This document shows positions 1 through 8,132 of a stretch of 10,502 nucleotides of DNA, one piece after another. The position numbers and the translations under genes were made by a program. This stretch comes from Ettlia oleoabundans (Eukaryota > Chlorophyta > Chlorophyceae > Chlamydomonadales). The stretch is from positions 992 through 11,493 of the forward strand of contig JAAMXP010000131.1 in the NCBI GenBank assembly GCA_019693395.1, in the 5' to 3' direction. The notes beneath the pieces were generated by a model, which saw nothing but the letters and a program-made list of their open reading frames with translations, ran no database searches and was not told the DNA's origin. How positions within the stretch are numbered: position 1 is the stretch's first letter; each line of letters begins with the position of its first letter.

Positions 1-189
1 CACGCACGCACGCATGCACACCGCATTTCTTCCATGCACATTGCCAGCCCACCACCTGCAATTTTGAGGAGCATAGTCAAACAACTTCTACAAATATAAG
101 TGAACAGCTCAACCCTGATGATGTGCGGCACATGGGGTCCGATTCGAGGTGCATTCGGCCGTGGATGGCCGTGGCCTGCCTCCCTGCAG

Positions 190-395
190 ATGACCTGTTC
201 TCGTATGACTGGCGCCACACAAGCGATGATGGCGCCCCACGCGACACCCAAACCACAGGCACCTCTGCACACTACACAATGCGGCAGCAGCAGCGGCAGC
301 CGCCCACCATGTCCCCCTTCCAGCCAATGGGCACGACCAATGGGCACGGCGATGGGCTGCAACGCGGGGCCAGCAACGGCGCAAGCATGGCCTGA
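190..395 (+). CDS. 3' terminal exon of an unrecognised gene entering from the left (partial)
   Basis: The frame ending at TGA 393-395 encodes an acidic/aromatic start (DLFSYDWRHTSDDGAP) followed by a tail rich in Q, P, M, N and G. A strong acceptor (pyrimidine-rich, ending CTCCCTGCAG) lies at 189/190, so I take the exon to begin with the last two bases of a split codon (phase 1). The same frame is open back to position 3, so a longer exon, for example from the weaker acceptor at 107/108, is possible. Support for a real gene end is the TGTAA poly(A) signal 73 bases after the stop. The family is not recognised, and the low-complexity C-terminus gives little to identify it. The (CACG)n run at 1-14 suggests the left edge is intronic. 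Existence of the exon is inferred from frame, acceptor and poly(A) signal together. Confidence 0.45.
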
Positions 396-467
396 CGTGA
401 GCAATGGAGTGCAAAAGGGCTGAGATTATCTCCAGGACTGAACGCACAGAGCGATTTGTTGGCTGAC

Positions 468-472
468 TGTAA
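468..472 (+). terminator. Poly(A) signal TGTAA for the upstream gene
   Basis: TGTAA is the usual polyadenylation signal of volvocalean green algae. This copy lies 73 bases after the TGA at 393-395, a plausible short 3' UTR, and supports a plus-strand gene ending there. Confidence 0.5.
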
Positions 473-1059
473 TATATGGTTGTTGAAAGGAAGAAGACAC
501 AGGAGTGTCAGATTCAAGGATTGGTAGTGCGGTGCAGCCTTCGCCCAGAAAGCTCCGTGCCCGGTGCATGTGCAGCGCGGGTGGGGGGTGGGGGTGTGTT
601 GGTGGTGGGGGCTTGCGTGGGGCGCGCAAACTTCTGCAACTGAATGTCCAGCTGCAGCCGCGTATGGTAAGAAAGCAACAGCTGGCCCCTGCAACCAATA
701 CCACCATTATTGGGGAGCAGGGAGCAACACCCCAAGCCAGAAGGCTAGGACATTGATTTGGGAGTTTTAGCGTGCGGCAATGCGTTCCGCTGTAGAAAAG
801 CAGGCTGTCCGCGCGACATAGGGCGTGGCGATTGGATCCACTGAAACTTGCAGTAGTGCCTTCAAGTGCCTTCGCATTGCTCTGGGCTCTGAAGGATCAA
901 TGCTCTACGCCACCTCATGCTGCCTTTTATGTTACGAGGGTGGGAAGGAAAGAGGCTTTCTGTCACCTCCAAGGCCAGTACCTGCTGGCAGCAGCAGTAC
1001 AGAAATTTCAACCAATGCCTGACCAAAACCGAGACACCGTGCATTGGTGAAACTTCGAC
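473..1059. other. Intergenic stretch with no recognisable gene
   Basis: Open frames here are short, overlap on all strands and show no splice-compatible, protein-like segment that I can support. The visible structure is a G-rich tract at 579-622 and a local direct repeat of about nine bases (AGTGCCTTC, near 853-875). Confidence 0.5.
579..622 (+). repeat. G-rich tract, potential G-quadruplex
   Basis: Five runs of three to six G lie within 44 bases. The first three are separated by single T loops, then a 12-base and a 7-base spacer follow. This fits the general rule for intramolecular G-quadruplex formation on the plus strand. It lies about 110 bases past the TGTAA signal of the left-hand gene, outside any coding region I can define. 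Confidence 0.5.
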
Positions 1060-1572
1060 ATGGCTGTCGGACGGGTAGCAGTGGCAGCTGTAGATGTCCC
1101 TGCTGTGGAAAAGCTGAACAGTGACCTGGGCGTGTACGCCCACCGCCAATCAACATCTAATCGCATACCGCCACTGCTGTTGGCAGTGTTGCGTGTGGGC
1201 CGCAAGGCAAGCTCGGAAGTCCTCTGGGAGGTGGGACCCTGGGTGGCGAGGATGCTCGGCAGCAACTGCTGGCACTGCTGGAGCTGTGCAAGGCCAGTGA
1301 TGCGCTGAGCGCTACTGTGCGCCTCTCAATTACCTCATGACAGCCAGCCAGGATGCGACAGTCTGTGCTGAGCTGGCAGCAGCCGATGAGTTGGAGGCGC
1401 CCGCTTCCTGCGTGCAGCATACTGCCTCATCAGCCACTGTTCAAGCCACCACCGCTGCGGGAGGAGATGGGAGTGGAGCTCAAAAGCCCTCCTAGCAGCA
1501 GCTGTGCCGAGTGCATGCTGTGCCGCAGTGTGCCGGGAGTCGGGCGCGTTGGATGTGCGGTCGGCTGCCTAG
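1060..1572 (+). pseudogene. Coding-like, frame-broken segment with weak GAT-domain resemblance
   Basis: Protein-like helical sequence runs on through shifting frames of the plus strand. Frame 1 from ATG 1060 reads VPAVEKLNSDLGVYAHR. Frame 3 (open 1161-1340) reads GEDARQQLLALLELCKAS and then DALSATVRLSI. Frame 2 (1337-1495) continues with QDATVCAELAAADELEAP. Frame 1 resumes near 1477 with ALLAAAVPSA and stops at 1570-1572. The order (KLxSDL helix, a linker, LLxLLExC helix, then D-x-x-x-x-x-ELAAADELE helix) resembles the three-helix GAT domain of TOM1-like/TOL and GGA ubiquitin-sorting adaptors, but this is recognition by eye and no VHS domain is visible upstream. The switch at about 1335 cannot be an intron because the two frames abut, so a frameshift, and hence a relic, is likely. 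Alternatives are a diverged functional gene with mis-assembled bases, or chance. Confidence 0.3.
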
Positions 1573-2173
1573 TTCAGCACAGCTTTCTGCCACAGCCTGA
1601 CTCCTAAGGAGTGAGATTATTACCTGGTTAACCTCAGTGGCATGCAACCTGGTGATGTGGCAGCATGCATGCGGGTGGCAGTGGGAGTGGCATTTAGCGG
1701 CGGGGGGAAGCTCTGCTTGTTGTTCCAGGTCTATGAAGTCGTTGCTCATAAGATGGGGTTATCAGTTCAGTTCCCCTTCCATGGTCACGGGGTTGTGTTT
1801 GCAGTACATATACTCGCCCTTTAGTTCCCTGTGCTCATGTGGCGTTGGGTGGCGTCATCTCCTTTAATGCCACATTGGCGGCAGGTGGCAGGGCTTGCAC
1901 CGTCAGTTGTGAGGGTACTTCGGGCGCGTCGTCAGCAAGTTTATTCAGGGTTTCTCGCCCGTGAACCGACGGACTCGGTCTGAATCCCCATCCTCTCCCG
2001 ACACTCCGGCACCCGTCACCACGCAAGGGGTTTGCTCCAGTGACACCGTGAGAAACGTAAGTTCAGCGGGAGAGTGCCCGGTCCTTGCCGGGCAAACAGC
2101 CGGCTGCCACTTTGGCGCTCGGTAGCGGCGCAGAGGCCCTGGCGCAGCGGCCCCCGGCAAGAGGGGCAAAGCA
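1573..2173. other. Upstream region of the F-box gene; promoter not resolved
   Basis: No gene is supported here. It should hold the promoter and 5' leader of the F-box gene that starts at 2174. A good donor, GTAAGT at 2057-2062, followed by CAG sites at about 2129-2131 and 2142-2147, would allow a small intron in the 5' leader. A short perfect hairpin (7 bp stem, 6-base loop) sits at 2075-2094. No convincing TATA box was seen. A 60-codon hydrophobic open frame at 1642-1824 has no features that support a gene. Confidence 0.4.
2075..2094. repeat. Short inverted repeat upstream of the F-box start
   Basis: TGCCCGG, a 6-base loop, then CCGGGCA form a perfect GC-rich hairpin about 80 bases before the ATG at 2174. 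It would lie in the 5' leader, or in a leader intron if the GTAAGT at 2057 is used. Function unknown; it may be chance in GC-rich DNA. Confidence 0.35.
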
Positions 2174-4803
2174 ATGAGCATCAACGACCTCACTGATGAT
2201 CTGCTGGTGGCTGTGCTAGCAGCGCTGTCTGACAGCACACACCTGCGGATTGTAGCAGTCACTTGCAAGAGATGGGCGGCACTGATGCGGCAGCACCAGG
2301 AGCTATGGCGGCATGTGCAGCTGGAGCTGCCCCCCAAGCGCTCCCGCGGCAGAGACAGGTGCAGACCCTCCAGGGGGGGCTACACCAAGGCCCAATCTGC
2401 TTTTCAAGTTTCAGCTCCTGCATTGGCAGCCGTTCCTCGATCCACTGAATGCAGAGGTCACATGCCGCCCCGGTGTCCTCCCCTGCAGGCGCAACAGCTA
2501 CACCACACCCTGCGCCCTCGATCTGTTGCGCATGTCCACCTGGCTCACCCACCGTGCCACGGCTGTGACCATATTGGAGGTGTCCCTGCTGTATCCCGAT
2601 GCTCAGGCGCTGCTGTCCACCCTGCTGCCGCCGCTGACGCCGGCGCTGCGCCACCTGGTGCTGCGCGGGAGCTGCAGCGACTGGCCCTTCTGCTGGGTGG
2701 ATTGGAGGTGGCTGGCGGACATGACCCAGGTGTGTCACCTTGTTAAACCAAGTTTCAGGGGCAGGTTGCTAGCCAGCCAGTACAAGGGAGCCGCAGGAGC
2801 TTTTCTTCCTCTGGGATATTTCCACGAGCTGGAAAGCTATACTACAGCTGCTGCTTCTGCTGCCTGTTGTGCGCGTGCGTGGGCCACCTGACGTCATTCA
2901 CAAGTGGTACATGGCCCTGCAGGTGGAGCGCCTTGAAATGTGGAATGCTGTGCCGGGCATGGGGGAGCTGGTGCTGCCGCCCTCCCTGACAGAGCTGGTC
3001 ATAGATCGGTACGCGCAGGGTAGGAAATTGGCAGGGTTTTAACAAGGGCCTTAGAGTGGGAGTATGGATACTGGTAGTTGTCTTTAGCAACCTGTGATAT
3101 AGGCAGCACCTCAGCAGCAACTCGCACCACCTCAGGTTTGTATTGTTCTGCCGCTGCTGCTGTTATGCTGCTAGTGTTTGATGGCACTTTGCTCTGTCTG
3201 CTACTTGAAGCGTCGGCGAGTGTGACCCGGACACTGAGGGCTGGGACGAGCTGCCCACCTGCTTCACACGCCTGACACGCCTCCGCAAGCTGGCTTTGGG
3301 CACAGCCGCCACCTACCTGCTCCAAGCTGGTGAGCGGCAAGCCCATCCCGCCATATGCATAGATGCTGGCAGGTTGACGTCTCTTGCGTGAAGTGCCCTG
3401 CTGTCGCTTCAAATTGCTCGCCTGACGGGAGGCGTTTTTGTTCCTTGCTTGCGCTCTTCTGGTTGTGCTCAACCCGTGTTCAGATGAGGAAAGCGCGTTC
3501 ACTCCGCTGTGTGCCGCCAGTGGGCTGTGTGAGCTGCGTCTGACGGAAGGCGCGCTCTCGGCTGTGCCAGATGTGATGACAGCCCTCACCAACCTCACCC
3601 TACTGTCATTCAGAGGTGCGATAGTGAATGTACTCCATACCCAACAGGCGTCCTGGGTGTGGGTACATGCAGCTGTTGCAGCCTACCTCACCTTCTTGTG
3701 CATGATGCCTGTCAACCCCTGCCAATGCACTACACTGCTGCTGAGTTGCAGGCTGCGACCGACTGGAGGCATTTGGGGAGATGTGCCAGCACAAGGCAGA
3801 CCCCTTCCAGCCCCTGGTGGCATTGATAAGGCTGCGGTGAGCAGTTCGTTCTCAGGCACCCCGGCAATGGTGCCCTGTCATCCTCCACAACTGCAATGTG
3901 TGTGATTCACACCCTCGGTCACCTCTTCGCCCCTGCAGGTGTCTTGATTTTTCGCGCTGTGCGCTCGAGCGGCTGCCGCCAGGTCTTGGTGGCCTTACCG
4001 ACCTTCGCACCCTGCTCCTCTCTGACAACCAGCTGACCGCCTTGCCCGTCGATTCGCTACTGGCGACAGCAGCATTACGAGGCCCCGGCAACTGTGGTGC
4101 TGGCTCGGCCTCACGCACACACCATCACCAGCAGTTGGCTGGCCGAGGAGCGCGCCCGGCGGTAGCATCAGCTGCAGCGGAATATGCTGCAGCTGCTCCG
4201 TTGCCACCGCAGCTGGAAAGATTTGTATTGGCTGGCAACTGCTTTGCCAACCTGCCAGCCGCGGCGCTTTCTACCTGCTCGCGCCTGTTAGAGCTGGATG
4301 TGTCGCGTTGCTGGCAGCTGCACCCCACCCCCGCCGAGTGGCGCAGTCTGCTGGCGAGCCTGCCACACCTGTGCTTGTTGCGGCACTCCTGTCCGCTACT
4401 GGCAGCTGAGCAACGTGGCCACGGCGGCGCAGCACGCCTGGCGGCTGCTGTCGGCAGCAGTCCGAAACTGCATATGGACTTTCTCTCAACGTCCGGCTCT
4501 CAGGTCCGCAGATGTGTGGATGCTGCGGGAGCAGGCAGCAGCGCGGTACCGTGTTCTGCTGCCACCAGCGGCGCGTGCAGCACACTGGGGGTTGGCAGCA
4601 GCAGCAAGCGAGCCCGCAGCTGTGGCAGCTTGCTGGAGTTGGAAGCGGCGGCTTCGACCCTGCTCAGCGCCGGGTTGAGCACGGGCACGCGTGCCACACT
4701 GGCGGAGCTGGCTGCCACTTGTACAGCCAGCAGTGGCACCGATGCTGCTGGTGGGCACATCATCAGCACAACCTCTGCAGCACATGCAGCTAGTGATGTT
4801 TGA
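2174..4803 (+). CDS. F-box protein with leucine-rich repeats (570 aa, 7 exons)
   Basis: Probable substrate receptor of an SCF-type E3 ubiquitin ligase: the F-box binds SKP1 and the leucine-rich repeats (LRRs) would bind the target. Exons: 2174-2358, 2489-2729, 2923-3008, 3211-3329, 3484-3615, 3752-3836, 3939-4803. All introns are GT-AG and phases match at each junction (2,0,2,1,1,2), giving 1713 nt with stop. The ATG is the first in frame after TAG 2123-2125. Residues 3-46 form the F-box (LTDDLLVAVLAALSD, then VAVTCKRWAALM and LWRHVQL). Residues 77-120 hold an LRR-like block (VTILEVSLLYP, LRHLVLRGSC). Residues 143-170 contain LPPSLTELVID, 190-255 contain LTRLRKLAL and LTNLTLLSF, and 284-320 hold two canonical LRRs (LDFSRCALERLPPGL; LRTLLLSDNQLTALP). 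An Ala/Gly/His-rich insert (325-370) precedes a further repeat (FVLAGNCFANLP). The last 120 residues are Ser/Ala/Gly-rich and probably disordered. The target is unknown. Confidence 0.85.
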
Positions 4804-5197
4804 GCTGGAATGTGTGCATCTGCTGCTCCTCGTATTTGGTATGCATATAATCTTCCGAGCCATCAGGATGTTGTTCTTGCAAATGCACCACAACAGTTCC
4901 CAGTACAACTCGAGCTGTACTGCGACACTAGGCTCAAAACCAAACCATGCAAACTGAGGCAAAAAGTATGATCGATCAAACAGCAACACAGACTCAATAA
5001 ATATATCCACAACTCGTAGATGTCCGTGGGTTGGTAGACGGCGCCCTTGGTTCGGGGTTGGTTCCGGGAGCTGGCTGGGCCTACGTCGATAAGAGCAAGT
5101 CACCTTTCACGTAGCAGCAGCGTGAGGCAGCTGCGCCTGGCCTCTCACCCTTGAAAGTGCTGTCCCTGGCGCTGGCCAGTACTTCTGCCTGGCGTGC
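4804..5197 (+). other. 394-base spacer between the F-box and TBL genes
   Basis: This must contain the 3' UTR of the F-box gene and the promoter and leader of the downstream gene. No TGTAA occurs in it. The nearest candidates are TGTAC at 4916-4920 and AATAAA at 4996-5001, neither typical of green algae. An AT-rich stretch, AATAAATATATCC (4996-5008), could equally be a TATA-like element about 190 bases before the next ATG. A minus-strand open frame crosses this spacer but looks like a shadow. Confidence 0.5.
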
Positions 5198-8132
5198 ATG
5201 GCTGCAGCTGGTAAGTAGGCTATGTTTACGTAACTTCGAGTAGGGCAAGCACATGCTGTGTGACACTATTTTGCGAAATTGGCCTGCTGGTGTGCAGGGT
5301 GGGAGCCTGACACCACGCGTTGGTGGGTCACAGTGGCAGTCCGGGCGGTTGGAGCCGCCACGGCTGTGCTGTGTGCACTAGCGGTGCTGAACACCATAGT
5401 TGGCAACCTGGCAGGAGCTCCGTCCAGTTGGACCGGAAGGGTAAGCACCAGTAAGTAACCCAAGCTGCGCAGCACAATTGATCAAACATTATATGCTGTG
5501 AAAGAAGTGGCAACACATTGCTGGCATGCACGGACCACAGGCTCTGTTTTATCCTTGCAGCGCTGTTGGGCGTTGCTCGTGAACCAACTGTTGCACAGGC
5601 TGTATCTGTTTGTTCCCGCACCCCGGTTCTCTATAGTTAGTATCTCAGCTTACTCCGCCCTCACCGCTGCTCGTCGCATCTGCAGCGCCTGCCGCTGCGG
5701 CCGGCCTCTACACTGCGGCAGCGGCTCGGCTTGGGAAACAGCAGCTGCCCTGCACCTCTGCCCTGCATGTTCAACACACTGCTCCGCTACAGCGATGTGC
5801 AGTGGAGTCAGCTCAATGGTACCGCCGACCAGCTGTCAATACGGGGTTGCAAGCTGAAGCGCTACTCGCATGCAGATGCCACCAACTGCTTGGCTGGCAA
5901 GCGGCTGGTGTTTGTGGGCGACAGCATAACCAGGTGAGGTGGCGGGACAGCTGGACCATGGCAGCCCAAGCCCCCGCTTGTTAGTGTGTTGATCAGATGC
6001 AGCATCATTGACCCTGCCTAAGTTGTACATTGCGCGGTTGGGGTTGCTGTTTGTGTAGCTAGAGCCCTCGTGGTGCCACACATGTTCCTGCAAGCTCCAT
6101 GAACTGCGCTCCCTGCAGGTACCAGTACCTTTCGTTGATATATTTTCTGGAAAAAGGCAACTGGCCTGCTCCACTGGGTGGCATTCCTGGGCAACCCAGC
6201 GTTACAAATGAGCATGAGTGGACCAGGCAAGACGGGGTCGCCACACGCACATGCTGCATGCTTAGCAGCCGCAGGATAGCGGTTGGGCACTGCAGTTTGT
6301 GCAATGTGCCGACTAGGGAGTGCATGTATACATGAGGCATGGTTGGGACCGGGGCTGCAACTGCAATGTACTACGCCCGCTGTGCCCAATCTGGGAGCCC
6401 CAGGGGTCTTGTTATGCCTGCCGCACGTGCATGTTGCGCGCGTTGTGCCTGCTGATGCAGCTGGAACGACTTCCTGCGTGGCAGCAATGGCCTTTTTGAG
6501 GGGCGTGAGCTGTGCGACTGCTATCGGGAGGATTACATCCTGGGTGTGACCCCCAAGCCGCCAGAGGAGGAGAAGTTTGAGAACCGCTTCTACGTCAGCA
6601 AAGACGGCAGGACACACGGTGCGGTGCGCGGCAGTGCCTGGCTTGCGGCTGGCTGATCAGTCAAAGGGACATGCTGTTAGGACAAGCATGGGACTGCCTG
6701 CAGATTAGGCCCAAGGGTTGGTTGTTTAGCGCCATGCCCACATGCTGCTCAGGACTAGGTTTCCATGTGCTGCTTCTTGGGAGTCCCTGCAGTACTGCCT
6801 TGCATGGCTGCCTCTGGACCCCCGCCAGAAACACGCACAGGCAAAGGCGCGCATACACACCTCCTGGCCGCAGTGTCGCACCTCACTTACACTACGGAGC
6901 CAAACACTGTGCACGGCCACGAGGGATTCCCGCCGCACATCTGGGGCCAGCCAGCTTGCGCCCCCGCCACATGCAACAAGTCAGCTGACTGGTCGTACGA
7001 CCTAGCAGCGGTGGGCTCCTTAACAGCCCAGCTGCTCTTAGCTGCATGATGGTCGAGAGAGCAAGACCTGCTAGATTTGCTCTAGATTTGCGGTTGCTAG
7101 GTGGTTCGCCGCTACTGGGCCAGCGCGCTGATGATGATGATGGTGCATGATGATGCTGTTGCTGCCCCCGTTGCTGCTGCTGCTGCAAGGGCCCGCATTT
7201 ACCCACCCCGCGTGCTCAAGATCCGTGACTTCTTCCTTGCTGCACGTCGGCGCAGGCACTTCGAAGGGTTGTGCGACCGTTGCAGCCCACACATGTCATC
7301 CTCAACTCGGGGCTGTGGGGCTCGAGCAATGCATTTGGGGTGCGCGGTGGTGGGGTCAGTGCAGAGAAGCATTACAGCTTTGGAAGCATGAGCGGACTGA
7401 TGGGGGTGGCAGTGGTGGATGGGGCTGGGTGGTGGCAGGGGTAAGACGAGGGTAAGTAGCCACATGGACTGATAGACGTACAGCCTGCAGCTGCAGTCAG
7501 TGTCTACTTGTGTTGCCGACTGCACGCCAAGAGTCCGCACGCTAAAATTTGCAGGAGGACAAGTGGCGGTCCATCGCTGCCGCTGGCGTGTACGCCGTAT
7601 CTGAGCAGTTGGGGCGGGCCATCTGGCGAACCACAACTGCTGCACGTGGCAAGAAAGCGCCCACGCGGTGGGTGGCTGGGCACCATAAATGCCGACACAA
7701 GACTGTTGCTTCTAGTGCTGCTTGAATCACCATCTTGCTGAAGCCAACAGCGCTGTTGTGTCCTCCTTGCTTTTGCGTTGGGAATGTTGTTCTTACCCGC
7801 AGGGACCACGATGCCTTCGCTTTGAAGCACACCGCTGCAGAGGGTTGGGGGTTGCTAGACGCGTATGCAGTCACCCGCCCGCTCATACAAATGCCTAAGC
7901 AGCCTCTATGGGACGCCAGGCACTTCTTAGGTGGGCAACGGTCTACCTGCTGGCAATACGGTGCATGGTGACTGTTGCACCTGGCGGTTTGCCATCATGC
8001 GGCAGATAGTGTCAGTTTGTTGCCAATGCTGTGCCTGCCGGCTTGCCTCCCTGTGTGATTGTGCCTGCAGCTGTGGTGTACCGCGAGCTTAACCTCTACC
8101 TGCTCAACATCATCTGCGAGACTGAGTCGTAG
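5198..8132 (+). CDS. TBL-like PC-esterase, type II membrane protein (397 aa, 10 exons)
   Basis: Predicted Golgi/secretory SGNH-fold acyl-transferase or esterase of the PC-esterase / trichome-birefringence-like (TBL) group, whose plant members O-acetylate cell-wall polysaccharides. Exons: 5198-5210, 5298-5440, 5686-5933, 6119-6226, 6461-6618, 6874-7010, 7256-7339, 7555-7667, 7803-7930, 8071-8132. Phases agree throughout and give 1194 nt. The ATG is the first in frame after TGA 5123-5125. Residues 13-42 are a hydrophobic signal anchor with a short N-terminal tail. Cys73, Cys79, Cys107 and Cys120 precede the nucleophile block FVGDSITR (GDS 130-132). Next come NEHEW (165-169) with WNDFLRG, CDCYR (189-193), HGHEGFPP (237-244), PTHVILNSGLWG (280-291), LLDAYAVTRPL and the catalytic-type DARH (DxxH, 372-375), followed by VYRELNLYLLN near the C-terminus. 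Sequons at N70, N96 and N258 fit a lumenal catalytic domain. The real substrate is unknown. Start and core are well supported; the acceptor of exon 6 is the least certain point. Confidence 0.85.
6227..6460 (+). other. Probable GC-AG intron (intron 4 of the TBL gene)
   Basis: The exon before it reads through NEHEWT and then meets CAG|GCAAGA. After removal to CTGATGCAG|C the frame resumes with WNDFLRGSN, keeping the family block and phase 2. The GC donor matches U1 pairing at CAG|GCAAG except for the C. The only phase-compatible GT donor nearby (GA|GTGGAC at 6218) is a poor match and would give NEHDW instead. Without splicing the frame stops in the intron. Confidence 0.6.
7011..7255 (+). repeat. 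TBL intron 6 carrying ATG/GAT and GCT trinucleotide repeats
   Basis: Inside this GT-AG intron, bases about 7130-7190 hold a run of ATG/GAT triplets and then GCT/GTT triplets. The frame is open across much of it, so it looks coding. Splicing 7010 to 7256 joins WSYDLAA to ALRRVVRPLQ in phase 0, which fits the family, and reading on from exon 6 into the intron hits TGA after 12 codons. Confidence 0.7.

Noticed and set aside
148..189. Possible mini-intron from GTGCAT to CTGCAG before the left-hand exon
   Set aside because: Only about 41 bases, shorter than any other intron here, and removing it breaks the frame into a stop.
272..694. 140-codon minus-strand frame (Cys/Pro/His-rich)
   Set aside because: Overlaps the supported plus-strand terminal exon and the G-rich tract; looks like low-complexity shadow.
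1642..1824. 60-codon hydrophobic plus-strand frame
   Set aside because: No homology recognised, no splice partners or poly(A) signal; composition compatible with chance.
2999..3598. 199-codon minus-strand open frame
   Set aside because: It crosses several well-phased exon/intron junctions of the F-box gene on the other strand and has no family signature.
4996..5001. AATAAA as poly(A) signal of the F-box gene
   Set aside because: Green algae of this type normally use TGTAA; AATAAA in an AT-rich patch is expected by chance, so it is only noted as a possibility.
4486..5103. 205-codon minus-strand open frame
   Set aside because: It is antisense to the last F-box exon and runs into the spacer, shows no recognisable domain or splice support, and has a composition typical of a reverse-frame shadow.
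6018..6617. 199-codon minus-strand open frame
   Set aside because: It is antisense to TBL exons 4 and 5 and the intervening introns; the plus-strand family blocks explain this DNA.
7101..7391. 96-codon plus-strand open frame with Met and Ala runs
   Set aside because: Mostly intronic triplet repeat; the family sequence resumes in another frame at 7256, which splices in phase 0 to 7010.
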